Positions 1-6,767 of a stretch of DNA of 20,618 bases are shown here, piece after piece. The translations under genes were made by a program, and so were the position numbers. Location of the stretch: positions 1-20,618 of the forward strand of contig CAZAAC010000042.1 of NCBI GenBank assembly GCA_964483155.1. Direction: 5' to 3'. The number at the start of each line of letters is the position of its first letter. The first letter of the stretch is position 1. The notes beneath the pieces are model-generated. The model searched no databases. It saw only the letters and a program-made list of their open reading frames with translations, and had not been told where the DNA came from. The stretch is from JAAYYM01 sp964483155. Lineage in GTDB: Bacteria > Bacillota > Clostridia > Lachnospirales > Lachnospiraceae.

Positions 1-1
1 T

Positions 2-67
2 GCCAATGGATATTTTCTTGATGACACATTTCCAAATTATGCGATTTTATATCGCGATTCTCTATAA
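2..67 (+). CDS. possible C-terminal end of an upstream gene (partial)
   Basis: The frame starting at base 2 is open for 21 codons and ends at TAA 65-67, reading ...YFLDDTFPNYAILYRDSL-stop. The composition is protein-like and the stop lies just before the strong promoter at 85, as expected for the tail of an upstream gene. A small hairpin (GCGAT 41-45 with ATCGC 51-55) lies inside it but lacks a following T-run, so I do not call it a terminator. No family can be recognised from so short a fragment. Confidence 0.35.
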   Translation, partial: ANGYFLDDTFPNYAILYRDSL

Positions 68-84
68 TAAACTGATTTTAGTTA

Positions 85-114
85 TTGACAATACATTGCT
101 ATGTATCATATAAT
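85..114 (+). promoter_or_regulatory. consensus sigma-A promoter
   Basis: TTGACA (85-90) and TATAAT (109-114) are both perfect consensus hexamers, separated by 18 bp. Transcription should start near 121. The first element downstream is the tRNA-like RNA and its terminator, so this promoter makes a short RNA of roughly 165 nt or, on readthrough, the leader of the operon beginning at 347. Confidence 0.8.
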
Positions 115-202
115 ATCAGTCGTACGTAGTGCAGTGAATAGGAAGAATTTCATACAGTTATAAAGTTCTATAGATCAGCATTCACAGACATATGTGTTTG
201 TA

Positions 203-237
203 GCTCAGCTGGATAGAGCAACGGCCATCTACGCCGT
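203..237 (+). pseudogene. tRNA-Arg(TCT)-like D-arm and anticodon-arm remnant
   Basis: The D arm and anticodon arm are fully base-paired, but the T arm and 3' acceptor strand of a tRNA are missing. The conserved U33 is replaced by A (base 227) and position 38 is C (base 232). One reading is a tRNA gene whose 3' half was replaced, for example after recombination at a tRNA attachment site. The other is a tRNA mimic inside a longer regulatory RNA. No integrase or duplicated tRNA 3' end is present in the window to support the recombination reading. Confidence 0.5.
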
Positions 238-254
238 GTCTCATGAAATGATTG

Positions 255-286
255 GGAGATACCAGAAATGAGTATCTTCTTTTTTT
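255..286 (+). terminator. intrinsic terminator of the tRNA-like RNA
   Basis: AGATAC (257-262) pairs with GTATCT (272-277) around a 9-nt loop, extended by G256-T278 wobble and G255-C279, and is followed by seven T (280-286). The upstream arm can alternatively pair with GTGTCTC at 236-242, so the terminator may be conditional. Confidence 0.7.
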
Positions 287-346
287 ATTCTCTCATTAGT
301 TGCCGAATTGACTCTATATCTAGTATAATGACATAGGAGAACCCCA

Positions 347-1042
347 GTGTTAAACGAACATCGAAAAGAACTGAAATTCATATGCAGTGATTTGGATTTT
401 GCAAACATTCAAAATCGTATTAAAACGATTATGAAGATGGATCAGAATTCAGATGGTGAGGCTTATAATATCAGAAGCATTTATTTTGATGACAGAAATA
501 ATTCGTGTTTTCGTGAAAATGAAGCAGGTGTAGACAAACGCCAAAAGTTTCGCATCAGGATATATAAAAAAAGTGATGCTTTGATACATGCTGAAATAAA
601 AAGTAAGTATCGGGATACTTCGACAAAAAGAAGCGTTTCTTTATCACGGGCACAATTTGATCAGATATTATTTGCAGGAAAAGTGCCGAGCGAATTGTGT
701 GAAAATGAAGTCATAAAACAATATAGAGCTGCAATTGAAGCAGAGGGATTTAGACCTGTGAGTATTGTCGAATATGAACGAACGGCATTTGTTTATCCAA
801 TTGGCAATGTCAGAGTGACATTTGACAGAAATATTGGAGCAAGTACACAGTATGATCGTTTTTTTATGGAAACGCTCCATTCTGCGCCGGTATTACCAAC
901 TGGGAAACATATATTAGAAGTGAAGTACGACGAATTATTACCGGATTATATTGCACAGTTATTAGAAATCGGAACATTATCAAGAACGTCTTATTCAAAA
1001 TACTATTTTTCAAGAATGATAACAGGGAGGTACTATTTATGA
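347..1042 (+). CDS. VTC-domain polyphosphate polymerase-like protein
   Basis: This 231-residue soluble protein resembles the VTC catalytic domain (the CYTH/TTM-like tunnel fold that makes polyphosphate from ATP in yeast Vtc4). Supporting segments are the N-terminal RKELKF strand, the basic strand KFRIRIY (about 67-73), HAEIKSKYRD, IVEYERTAF, VRVTFDRNI, LEVKYDE and the C-terminal SRTSYSKYYFSRM. Alternating basic and acidic residues on beta strands are the hallmark of this fold. It has neither the SPX domain nor the membrane domain of the yeast protein. The GTG start is chosen because AGGAGA (335-340) lies 6 nt upstream. Its stop overlaps the DUF4956 start by 4 bases (ATGA), which implies translational coupling. 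Activity in bacterial CotH-linked copies is inferred; another nucleotide or phosphate substrate is possible. Confidence 0.85.
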   Translation: MLNEHRKELKFICSDLDFANIQNRIKTIMKMDQNSDGEAYNIRSIYFDDRNNSCFRENEAGVDKRQKFRIRIYKKSDALIHAEIKSKYRDTSTKRSVSLSRAQFDQILFAGKVPSELCENEVIKQYRAAIEAEGFRPVSIVEYERTAFVYPIGNVRVTFDRNIGASTQYDRFFMETLHSAPVLPTGKHILEVKYDELLPDYIAQLLEIGTLSRTSYSKYYFSRMITGRYYL

Positions 1043-1713
1043 CATTTTCAGATGGAATTAAACAATCAATACTTGAAGGGTTTATGGCAACGGAAATGAC
1101 GACAGGAGAGATTGTGACAACTCTGGCAATTGCTTTTGGAATATCCATATACATATTTATACTGTATAGAATCATTACAAAAAGTGCATTTTATTCAAAA
1201 ACATTTAATATATCAATGGCAACGATTTCAATTGTTACAGCAGCGATTATTCTGGCGATGCAGTCAAGCCTTGTTATTTCATTAGGTATGGTTGGCGCAC
1301 TGTCTATCGTAAGATTTAGAACTGCTATAAAAGATCCTATGGATTTGCTGTTTCTTTTCTGGTCTATCGGTACAGGTATTATTTGTGGTTCTGGATTGTA
1401 TAAAATTGCGTTGGTCTTAGCACTTGTTATTACTATAGCAATTGCATTGCTAGAATTATTGCCGAATAAGCACGCATCATTGTTACTGATTATTAACAGT
1501 AGTGATAAGAGTATTGAAGGGAAATTAATACCTGTATTAAAAGACGCTGTAAAATCATATAAAGTAAAGTCGCGTAATATCACGCAGGCTGGAATTGATA
1601 TTATTTTTGAACTTCGGGTAAGTGAAGAGGCTGAACTGGTTAATAAAGTTTCAGGCATTCAAAATATAGATGCGGTTTCATTAATTGCACATGATGGAGA
1701 ATTTAGAGGATAG
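1039..1713 (+). CDS. DUF4956 family integral membrane protein
   Basis: This 224-residue protein has several predicted membrane segments in residues about 24-145 and a roughly 75-residue cytosolic C-terminal domain (about 148-224). The highly conserved family signature GALSIVRFRT-IKDP is present near residues 88-102, followed by a hydrophobic LLFLFWSIGTGIICG segment. DUF4956 has no assigned biochemical function, but it is commonly found beside VTC-domain and CotH genes. GGGAGG (1025-1030) precedes the ATG by 8 nt, and the start overlaps the previous stop. Because the VTC partner here has no membrane domain, this protein could serve as its membrane or channel subunit, as Vtc1-like transmembrane parts do in yeast. 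That role is inference. Confidence 0.85.
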   Translation: MTFSDGIKQSILEGFMATEMTTGEIVTTLAIAFGISIYIFILYRIITKSAFYSKTFNISMATISIVTAAIILAMQSSLVISLGMVGALSIVRFRTAIKDPMDLLFLFWSIGTGIICGSGLYKIALVLALVITIAIALLELLPNKHASLLLIINSSDKSIEGKLIPVLKDAVKSYKVKSRNITQAGIDIIFELRVSEEAELVNKVSGIQNIDAVSLIAHDGEFRG

Positions 1714-1718
1714 AAATA

Positions 1719-3296
1719 GTGAAGAGAAGGATATTACTGCTGTCAATCATAATTAGTGTATTCTTTTTGATGGTATTGTACCAATTTGAGCGATGGAGTG
1801 ATCTGAAAAAGCAAACACCGACTATGGGCGTATCAATAGAAGAAGTCGTGAAAAATGATTTTTGGATCAGTGTTCCTGCGGCTGAAAACAGAGGCTTGAG
1901 TTATGATGTAGGTGGTTATTTTGATGATGAAAGTAATACCATTTACCTGATATTGCCTGCAGATGTGAATAGAAGAAAAGTAGTATATTATATTCGAGAC
2001 ACTTATAATAATTATCTGACGCGCATAGTATCGGATTTTGAAAATGATGAAGTTATAATTGGCGATAAAACGATTATTGCCATAGAGTCTGAATTGCCTA
2101 TTTTATATCTTCAGGTTGAGGATGAATATGGGACGATATATGATGTGAACAGTGATCCAACGAAAGAAACTCGGTGCTACGGTGAAATGAGACTTGATGT
2201 AGGAAGAGAGATGGCTACTCAAAATGGTTGGGCAACATCATACCTTAGTGCTGATTATGATAACAGTACACCAGGATCAGTCGAAGTAAAGCCAAGAGGA
2301 AATAACACATGGATATTTGGTAGCAAGAAGCCGTATTCATTTAAACTTGACAAAGCAATTGATTTACTGGGAATGGGGAAGACAAAAAAGTGGGCGTTGC
2401 TTGCAAATGCAGAGGATAAATCACTGATCAAAAATGAAATTGCATATATTATTGCAGATCAAATTGGAATGTCATTTACACCAAAGACACAGAATGTTGT
2501 ATTCTACTTAAATGGAGAGTATCGGGGCGTATATGGTTTGACAACACGAATTGAAATTGATAAAAATAGAGTTGCATTATCAAATAATGATTTTTTGATT
2601 AATTTTGGTGGAAGTGAACCACAGCAGGTCATACCCTTTGAAACAAAAAACTGGTATTATGATTCGGATGGATATGACTTCCCATATGTGGATTTGATAT
2701 ATCCGGAAAATACAACTGATACAGAAACTGTGCAGACTTTTATTCAAGAGTACATAACAGCTGTTGAGGACGTAAGCAGTGACAAATACCTGGAATACAT
2801 GGATATTGAAAGTCTTGCCAAGTTCTATTGGGTGCAGGAAATATGTATGAATTATGATTCGTCTTCTAGAAGTATCTATTCTTATTATAAAAGTAATGAA
2901 AAGAAAATGTATATGGGACCCGTATGGGATATGGATCTTACGCTGGGTATTAACGGTGATAAAGCTGGGAGTGATTATCGTATTCCGGAAGGTTGGGCAG
3001 TTAGAAATATCGGCGTGTATGTCCCACTTTTTGAACATGATAGTTTTGAACAGGAAGTAAGAAGAGTTTATTATGAAGAAGGCATTAGAGAAATTATGTT
3101 TGCGATGGTAAATTATTTTGATTATGTACAGAACACAATGAAGGTGGATGGAGAACTGAACTACTCTCGGTGGAAGGAAGAATCAGGTATATATGCGCTG
3201 GATTATGGCGCTACAAATTATGCAGAACAGGTAAATGCAGTACAGCAGTTTTATGTGGATAGAATAGAGTGGATTGATATGCAGATGAAGCAGTAA
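1719..3296 (+). CDS. membrane-anchored CotH kinase family protein
   Basis: This 525-residue protein has a GTG start, with AGAGGA at 1705-1710 as ribosome binding site. Residues about 3-21 form an uncleaved-looking signal or membrane anchor, so the rest is probably extracytoplasmic. CotH-family landmarks are PRGNNTW (192-198), KKPYSFKLD (203-211), LLGMGKTKKWALLANAEDKS (216-235) with the following KN, FYLNGEYRGVYGL, and GPVWDMD (400-406), whose D404 and D406 correspond to the metal-binding acidic motif. Bacillus CotH is an atypical secreted protein kinase of spore coat proteins; whether this protein phosphorylates anything is unknown. It begins 5 nt after the DUF4956 stop and is the last gene of the operon. 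The terminator at 3336 follows. Confidence 0.88.
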   Translation: MKRRILLLSIIISVFFLMVLYQFERWSDLKKQTPTMGVSIEEVVKNDFWISVPAAENRGLSYDVGGYFDDESNTIYLILPADVNRRKVVYYIRDTYNNYLTRIVSDFENDEVIIGDKTIIAIESELPILYLQVEDEYGTIYDVNSDPTKETRCYGEMRLDVGREMATQNGWATSYLSADYDNSTPGSVEVKPRGNNTWIFGSKKPYSFKLDKAIDLLGMGKTKKWALLANAEDKSLIKNEIAYIIADQIGMSFTPKTQNVVFYLNGEYRGVYGLTTRIEIDKNRVALSNNDFLINFGGSEPQQVIPFETKNWYYDSDGYDFPYVDLIYPENTTDTETVQTFIQEYITAVEDVSSDKYLEYMDIESLAKFYWVQEICMNYDSSSRSIYSYYKSNEKKMYMGPVWDMDLTLGINGDKAGSDYRIPEGWAVRNIGVYVPLFEHDSFEQEVRRVYYEEGIREIMFAMVNYFDYVQNTMKVDGELNYSRWKEESGIYALDYGATNYAEQVNAVQQFYVDRIEWIDMQMKQ

Positions 3297-3335
3297 TTTC
3301 TTGCTGAATCAACGAAGTTTTTTAAAAAAATAGTT

Positions 3336-3381
3336 AGACACGTCATTGTGAGTAAGACCATGATAACGTGTCTGTTTTTTT
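3336..3381 (+). terminator. intrinsic terminator after the CotH operon
   Basis: AGACACGT (3336-3343) pairs perfectly with ACGTGTCT (3366-3373) around a 22-nt loop, and seven T follow one base later (3375-3381). It separates the CotH operon from metH. Confidence 0.85.
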
Positions 3382-3453
3382 AATAAAGAAAAGAGTCTTT
3401 TTGAAAAAATTCCTTTTAGTTTTATCAATAAAATCTAAAATTAGCAATTAAAT

Positions 3454-3482
3454 CTTCCTTAGGAAGGAAAGTTATGGTAATA
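3454..3482 (+). promoter_or_regulatory. probable metH promoter with a small inverted repeat
   Basis: An extended -10 element TGG-TAATAT occupies 3474-3482. The -35 region is poor and coincides with a short inverted repeat, CTTCC (3454-3458)-TTA-GGAAG (3462-3466). The repeat could be an operator, since it would overlap polymerase contacts. I see no S-box (SAM), cobalamin or T-box riboswitch signature in the 235-bp gap upstream of metH. Confidence 0.4.
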
Positions 3483-3531
3483 TGATAAAAAGTATTTGTA
3501 GGAAATAGTATGTTTTGCAAGGAGTGAGGAT

Positions 3532-6060
3532 ATGACAAAAGCGAAATTTCGAGAGTTAGCACAGAAACAGTTGCTATATTTAGATGGGGCAACGGGTTCA
3601 AATCTGATAAAAAGTGGTATGCCGGCAGGTGTTTGTCCTGAGATATGGATACTTGAACATCCACAGGTGATGATCGATTTGCAGATGGCATATATTGAAG
3701 CTGGAACAAATATTATTTATTCACCAACTTTTACGAGTAATCGTATTAAAATGGAAGAGTATGGGTTAGAAAAAATTATTTGTGAAATAAATCATAAGCT
3801 TGTGGCATTGTCGAGAGAAGCAATTGATAAATGTAAAGAGAAGAATCCAAATATAGATGCCTATGTAGCTGGAGATATTACTATGACGGGCAAACAGCTA
3901 CAACCGATGGGGACGCTAAGCTTTGAACGTTTAATTGAAGTATATAAAGAACAGATTCAATATCTGGTAGCGGCAGGGGCGGATTTGCTTGTCGTAGAGA
4001 CGATGATGAGCCTTCAGGAGTGTCGTGCAGCATTAATTGCGGCTAAGGAAACTTGCGATTTGCCGGTAATGGTAACGATGACCTTTGAGGCGGATGGAAG
4101 AAGTCTTTATGGGACAGATCCGGCGACTGCGATTGCGGTATTACAAAGTCTTGGTGCTGTAGCAGTTGGAACAAATTGTTCGACTGGCCCAGATAAAATG
4201 ATAGATACGATTCGTGAAATGGTTAAATATGCGACTGTTCCGATTATTGCAAAGCCAAATGCAGGAATGCCTAAAGTGGCAAATGATGGTACGACATATT
4301 ATGATATGTCTTGTGATGAATTTGCAGCAGAAATGATAGGAATTGTAGAAGCAGGTGCAAGCTTGATAGGTGGTTGTTGCGGTACCGCTCCAGCATATAT
4401 TAAAGCTTTATATGAACATACGCATGCATTAAAAACTACAGAGAGGGTTCCTCATATGTTACCATATCGTTTTCTGGCATCGGAAAGAAGAGTGGTCAGA
4501 TTTGATCTTGACAGTCCTTTCATTATAGTAGGGGAACGCATTAATCCAACAGGAAAGAAAGCATTGCAGGAACAGCTGCGTAACGACTGCTTTGATCTGG
4601 TAAATGAATTTGCAGAACAGCAGGAAGCGCAAGGGGCAACAGTATTAGATGTTAATTTAGGAATGAGTGGAATTGACGAAAAAGAAGTCATGCTAAAAGC
4701 GATTGATGAAATCACACAAACTGTAAATTTGCCACTATCAATTGATACAAGTCATATCGATGTCATGGAGGCGGCACTCAGGAGATATCCAGGCCGGGCA
4801 CTTATTAATTCGATATCATTGGAAAAGGTCAAGTATGACAGCCTTTTGCCTATAGCCGCAAAATACGGTGCTATGTTTATTTTGCTTCCATTATCAGATG
4901 AAGGATTACCAAAGGATTTAGAAGAGAAAAAGCGAATCATACATCAGATTCTTGACAGAGCATTAGAACTTGGGATGAAAAAAGAAGACATTGTTGTGGA
5001 TGGACTCGTACAAACTGTCGGGGCAAATAGAACTGCAGGGATAGAAACGCTGGAAACGATTCAATATTGTAAGGAGATACTTGGACTTGCAACGATTATC
5101 GGATTATCGAATATTTCATTTGGATTGCCAGAACGGACTAATATTAACAGTAGCTTTTTGTCATTAGCAATTAATGCAGGACTCACTATGGCTATTTCAA
5201 ATCCATCACAGCAATTACTGATTAGTAATGCGCTTGCTGCAGATTTGCTCTTAAATAAAGAGGGTGCTGATATCCGTTATATTGAATATATTAACAACCT
5301 AAAAGAACAGAATCCGGGAATGGCACCCATGGGAAGCATAGCTTTTCCTAAAGGAACAGATCGTGGGCAATCTACTTCAGAAAATCGCCCGGATAAAAAT
5401 GCAGTCGAAATTTTAAATGAAAGTTTATCGGTTGATGCATCAATACATCAGGCGGTACTAAAGGGAAGATCAAAAGCAGTCGTCGATTTGACAAAGAGTG
5501 CATTGTCATCGGGAATGGAGGCTTCTGCTATTTTGAAGAATGTATTAATGCCTGCTATCAATGAAGTTGGTGATTTGTTTGAAAAAGGGAAGTATTTTTT
5601 ACCACAACTAATTGCGAGTGCTGAGACGATGAAGGCAGCCATAGAATATCTCGAACCTATGCTGGCTGTTAAAAATGCTAGAAAAGAGATGCCAACTGTT
5701 ATAATCGCCACTGTAAAAGGCGATATTCATGATATAGGTAAGAATCTAGTGGCACTGATGCTTAAAAATTATGGTTTTAAGGTCATTGATTTAGGAAAAG
5801 ATGTAGCAAAAGAGAGCATCATACAATCTGCAAAAGAGAATAATGCTAAAATTATTGCATTGTCAGCGTTGATGACAACCACTATGTTAGAGATGAAGCA
5901 TGTTGTTGCATATGCAAAAGAGCAGGGAGTAGCTGCACGCATTATGATAGGCGGAGCGGTCATCACACAGGAGTATGCGAATGAGATAGGCGCTGACGGT
6001 TATTCAAAAGATGCTGCCGAAGCGGTTAAAGTTGCACAGCGTTTACTTGGAATGTTGTAA
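3532..6060 (+). CDS. metH: cobalamin-dependent methionine synthase, short form
   Basis: This enzyme transfers the methyl group of methyltetrahydrofolate via cobalamin to homocysteine. Three modules are visible in 842 residues. The homocysteine methyltransferase barrel (about 1-300) has zinc ligands C216 (in GTNCS) and C282-C283 (in GGCCGT). The pterin-binding barrel (about 325-600) contains VGERINPTG, DVNLG and SIDTSH. The cobalamin cap and binding domains (about 615-842) contain DIHDIG, with H733 as the lower axial cobalt ligand. The roughly 330-residue C-terminal AdoMet reactivation domain of E. coli MetH (1227 residues) is absent, which is usual in clostridia, so reactivation must come from a separate protein. 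AAGGAG at 3519-3524 sets the ATG start. No terminator is visible downstream before the next gene. Confidence 0.93.
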   Translation: MTKAKFRELAQKQLLYLDGATGSNLIKSGMPAGVCPEIWILEHPQVMIDLQMAYIEAGTNIIYSPTFTSNRIKMEEYGLEKIICEINHKLVALSREAIDKCKEKNPNIDAYVAGDITMTGKQLQPMGTLSFERLIEVYKEQIQYLVAAGADLLVVETMMSLQECRAALIAAKETCDLPVMVTMTFEADGRSLYGTDPATAIAVLQSLGAVAVGTNCSTGPDKMIDTIREMVKYATVPIIAKPNAGMPKVANDGTTYYDMSCDEFAAEMIGIVEAGASLIGGCCGTAPAYIKALYEHTHALKTTERVPHMLPYRFLASERRVVRFDLDSPFIIVGERINPTGKKALQEQLRNDCFDLVNEFAEQQEAQGATVLDVNLGMSGIDEKEVMLKAIDEITQTVNLPLSIDTSHIDVMEAALRRYPGRALINSISLEKVKYDSLLPIAAKYGAMFILLPLSDEGLPKDLEEKKRIIHQILDRALELGMKKEDIVVDGLVQTVGANRTAGIETLETIQYCKEILGLATIIGLSNISFGLPERTNINSSFLSLAINAGLTMAISNPSQQLLISNALAADLLLNKEGADIRYIEYINNLKEQNPGMAPMGSIAFPKGTDRGQSTSENRPDKNAVEILNESLSVDASIHQAVLKGRSKAVVDLTKSALSSGMEASAILKNVLMPAINEVGDLFEKGKYFLPQLIASAETMKAAIEYLEPMLAVKNARKEMPTVIIATVKGDIHDIGKNLVALMLKNYGFKVIDLGKDVAKESIIQSAKENNAKIIALSALMTTTMLEMKHVVAYAKEQGVAARIMIGGAVITQEYANEIGADGYSKDAAEAVKVAQRLLGML

Positions 6061-6136
6061 AAAGATAAGGAATCGTTTATACTTGTTTTAGTTTTCATAT
6101 AGGAAGCGCTATCGATAATAATAGGGAGGTATCACA

Positions 6137-6736
6137 ATGGGAAAAATAAACATCAATAATGAGGAAATCTCTAACGAAGTGATAGATAATAAAGTAGAAA
6201 TGGATGAGAGCAAAGAAAACCTGAAAGAAATCAAAAAAGGGAAACAAGAATTAAGTGAACAAGCAGAGTTAGATTCTGTGAAGGATTCTGACCTGAAAGT
6301 TGTGGCAAAGTTATTGCAGGATATACGTGAAGACAATGAGAAACAAATGAAATATGTAAAGACACAGCTCCGACTAACGCAGTTTTTCACATTTATTCTT
6401 GTAATTTTTATTGTTTTCTTTTCGATTGGAGTCGTTTCTTATGTACCACGGTTAAATGCATTGTTAAATGATACGAATGTACTTATGGGGCAGGCAACAG
6501 AGGCAATTACACAGACTTCTGGTGTGATTGACAATTTGAATAAAGTCACTACTGATTTGGCGGATGCCGATATTACTGGAATGCTTAATAATGTTGATTC
6601 TTTAGTCGTCTCTAGTGAAGAGAATATGGCTGTAGCACTTGAAAAAGTGAATGAAATCGATATTGTGTCACTCAATAAAGCGATTAAGGATTTACAGGCG
6701 GTCGTCAGTCCTTTGGCAAAGTTGTTTGGAAAATAG
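6137..6736 (+). CDS. unrecognised single-pass membrane protein
   Basis: This 199-residue protein belongs to no family I can name. Residues 1-80 are hydrophilic, highly charged and probably helical and cytosolic. Residues about 82-103 form one strong transmembrane segment. The remaining about 96 residues are amphipathic, with heptad-like spacing reminiscent of coiled-coil sensor or chemoreceptor linker helices, and contain two related stretches (DITGMLNNVDSLV at 145-157 and DIVSLNKAIKDLQ at 175-187). The protein ends in PLAKLFGK. A good GGGAGG (6124-6129) precedes the ATG. It lies 76 nt after metH and 31 nt before ilvB with no terminator visible, so co-transcription with ilvB is likely. A link to amino-acid synthesis is not evident. 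Confidence 0.8.
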   Translation: MGKININNEEISNEVIDNKVEMDESKENLKEIKKGKQELSEQAELDSVKDSDLKVVAKLLQDIREDNEKQMKYVKTQLRLTQFFTFILVIFIVFFSIGVVSYVPRLNALLNDTNVLMGQATEAITQTSGVIDNLNKVTTDLADADITGMLNNVDSLVVSSEENMAVALEKVNEIDIVSLNKAIKDLQAVVSPLAKLFGK

Positions 6737-6767
6737 TGGCATTATTAAACATGAGAGGATGAATAAT

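Larger units (their letters stand above)
121..286 (+). ncRNA. candidate small structured RNA containing a tRNA-Arg(UCU)-like 5' half
   Basis: This is an RNA-sized unit bounded by a consensus promoter and an intrinsic terminator. Bases 201-237 match a bacterial tRNA 5' half: TA at positions 8-9, D stem GCTC (203-206) with GAGC (216-219), a D loop containing GG, and anticodon stem ACGGC (221-225) with GCCGT (233-237) around loop CATCTAC. Aligned to tRNA-Arg, the anticodon would be TCT, but position 33 is A instead of the near-invariant T. There is no TTCGAAT T-loop, no matching 3' acceptor strand and no CCA, so it is not a normal tRNA. The segment where a 5' acceptor strand should be forms its own hairpin (CAGACA 185-190 with TGTTTG 195-200). 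A further stem, GTGAAT 134-139 with ATTCAC 180-185, closes the 5' portion. It is either a novel structured RNA or leader, or a decayed tRNA; function is unknown. Confidence 0.6.

Noticed and set aside
8..113. Open frame running through the 85-114 promoter near the left end
   Set aside because: It overlaps a perfect consensus promoter and lacks a ribosome binding site; the competing frame ending at 67 looks more protein-like.
201..237. Attachment site of an integrated mobile element
   Set aside because: No integrase, no duplicated tRNA 3' end and no change in gene style across the window; kept only as an alternative explanation for the tRNA fragment.
201..286. Functional tRNA-Arg gene
   Set aside because: No T-loop, no 3' acceptor strand and no U33, so it cannot be a standard aminoacylatable tRNA.
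300..329. Promoter-like TATAAT (324-329) before the VTC gene, with TTGACT 308-313 or TTGCCG 300-305 as -35
   Set aside because: TTGACT is only 10 bp from TATAAT, far too close. TTGCCG is 18 bp away but weak, and a start near 336 would remove part of the Shine-Dalgarno site at 335-340.
864..1658. Long minus-strand open frames opposite the VTC and DUF4956 genes (864-1175 and 1191-1658)
   Set aside because: They mirror conserved plus-strand genes in AT-rich DNA, have no ribosome sites or promoters, and resemble no family.
3297..3531. SAM, cobalamin or T-box riboswitch upstream of metH
   Set aside because: I looked for the conserved cores (T-box GGTGGTACC-like bulge, cobalamin GCCACTG box, S-box stems) and saw none.
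6651..6767. N-terminal extension of ilvB
   Set aside because: The frame is open, but the extension lies inside the preceding gene, has no similarity to acetolactate synthase starts, and ATG 6768 has a well-spaced ribosome binding site.
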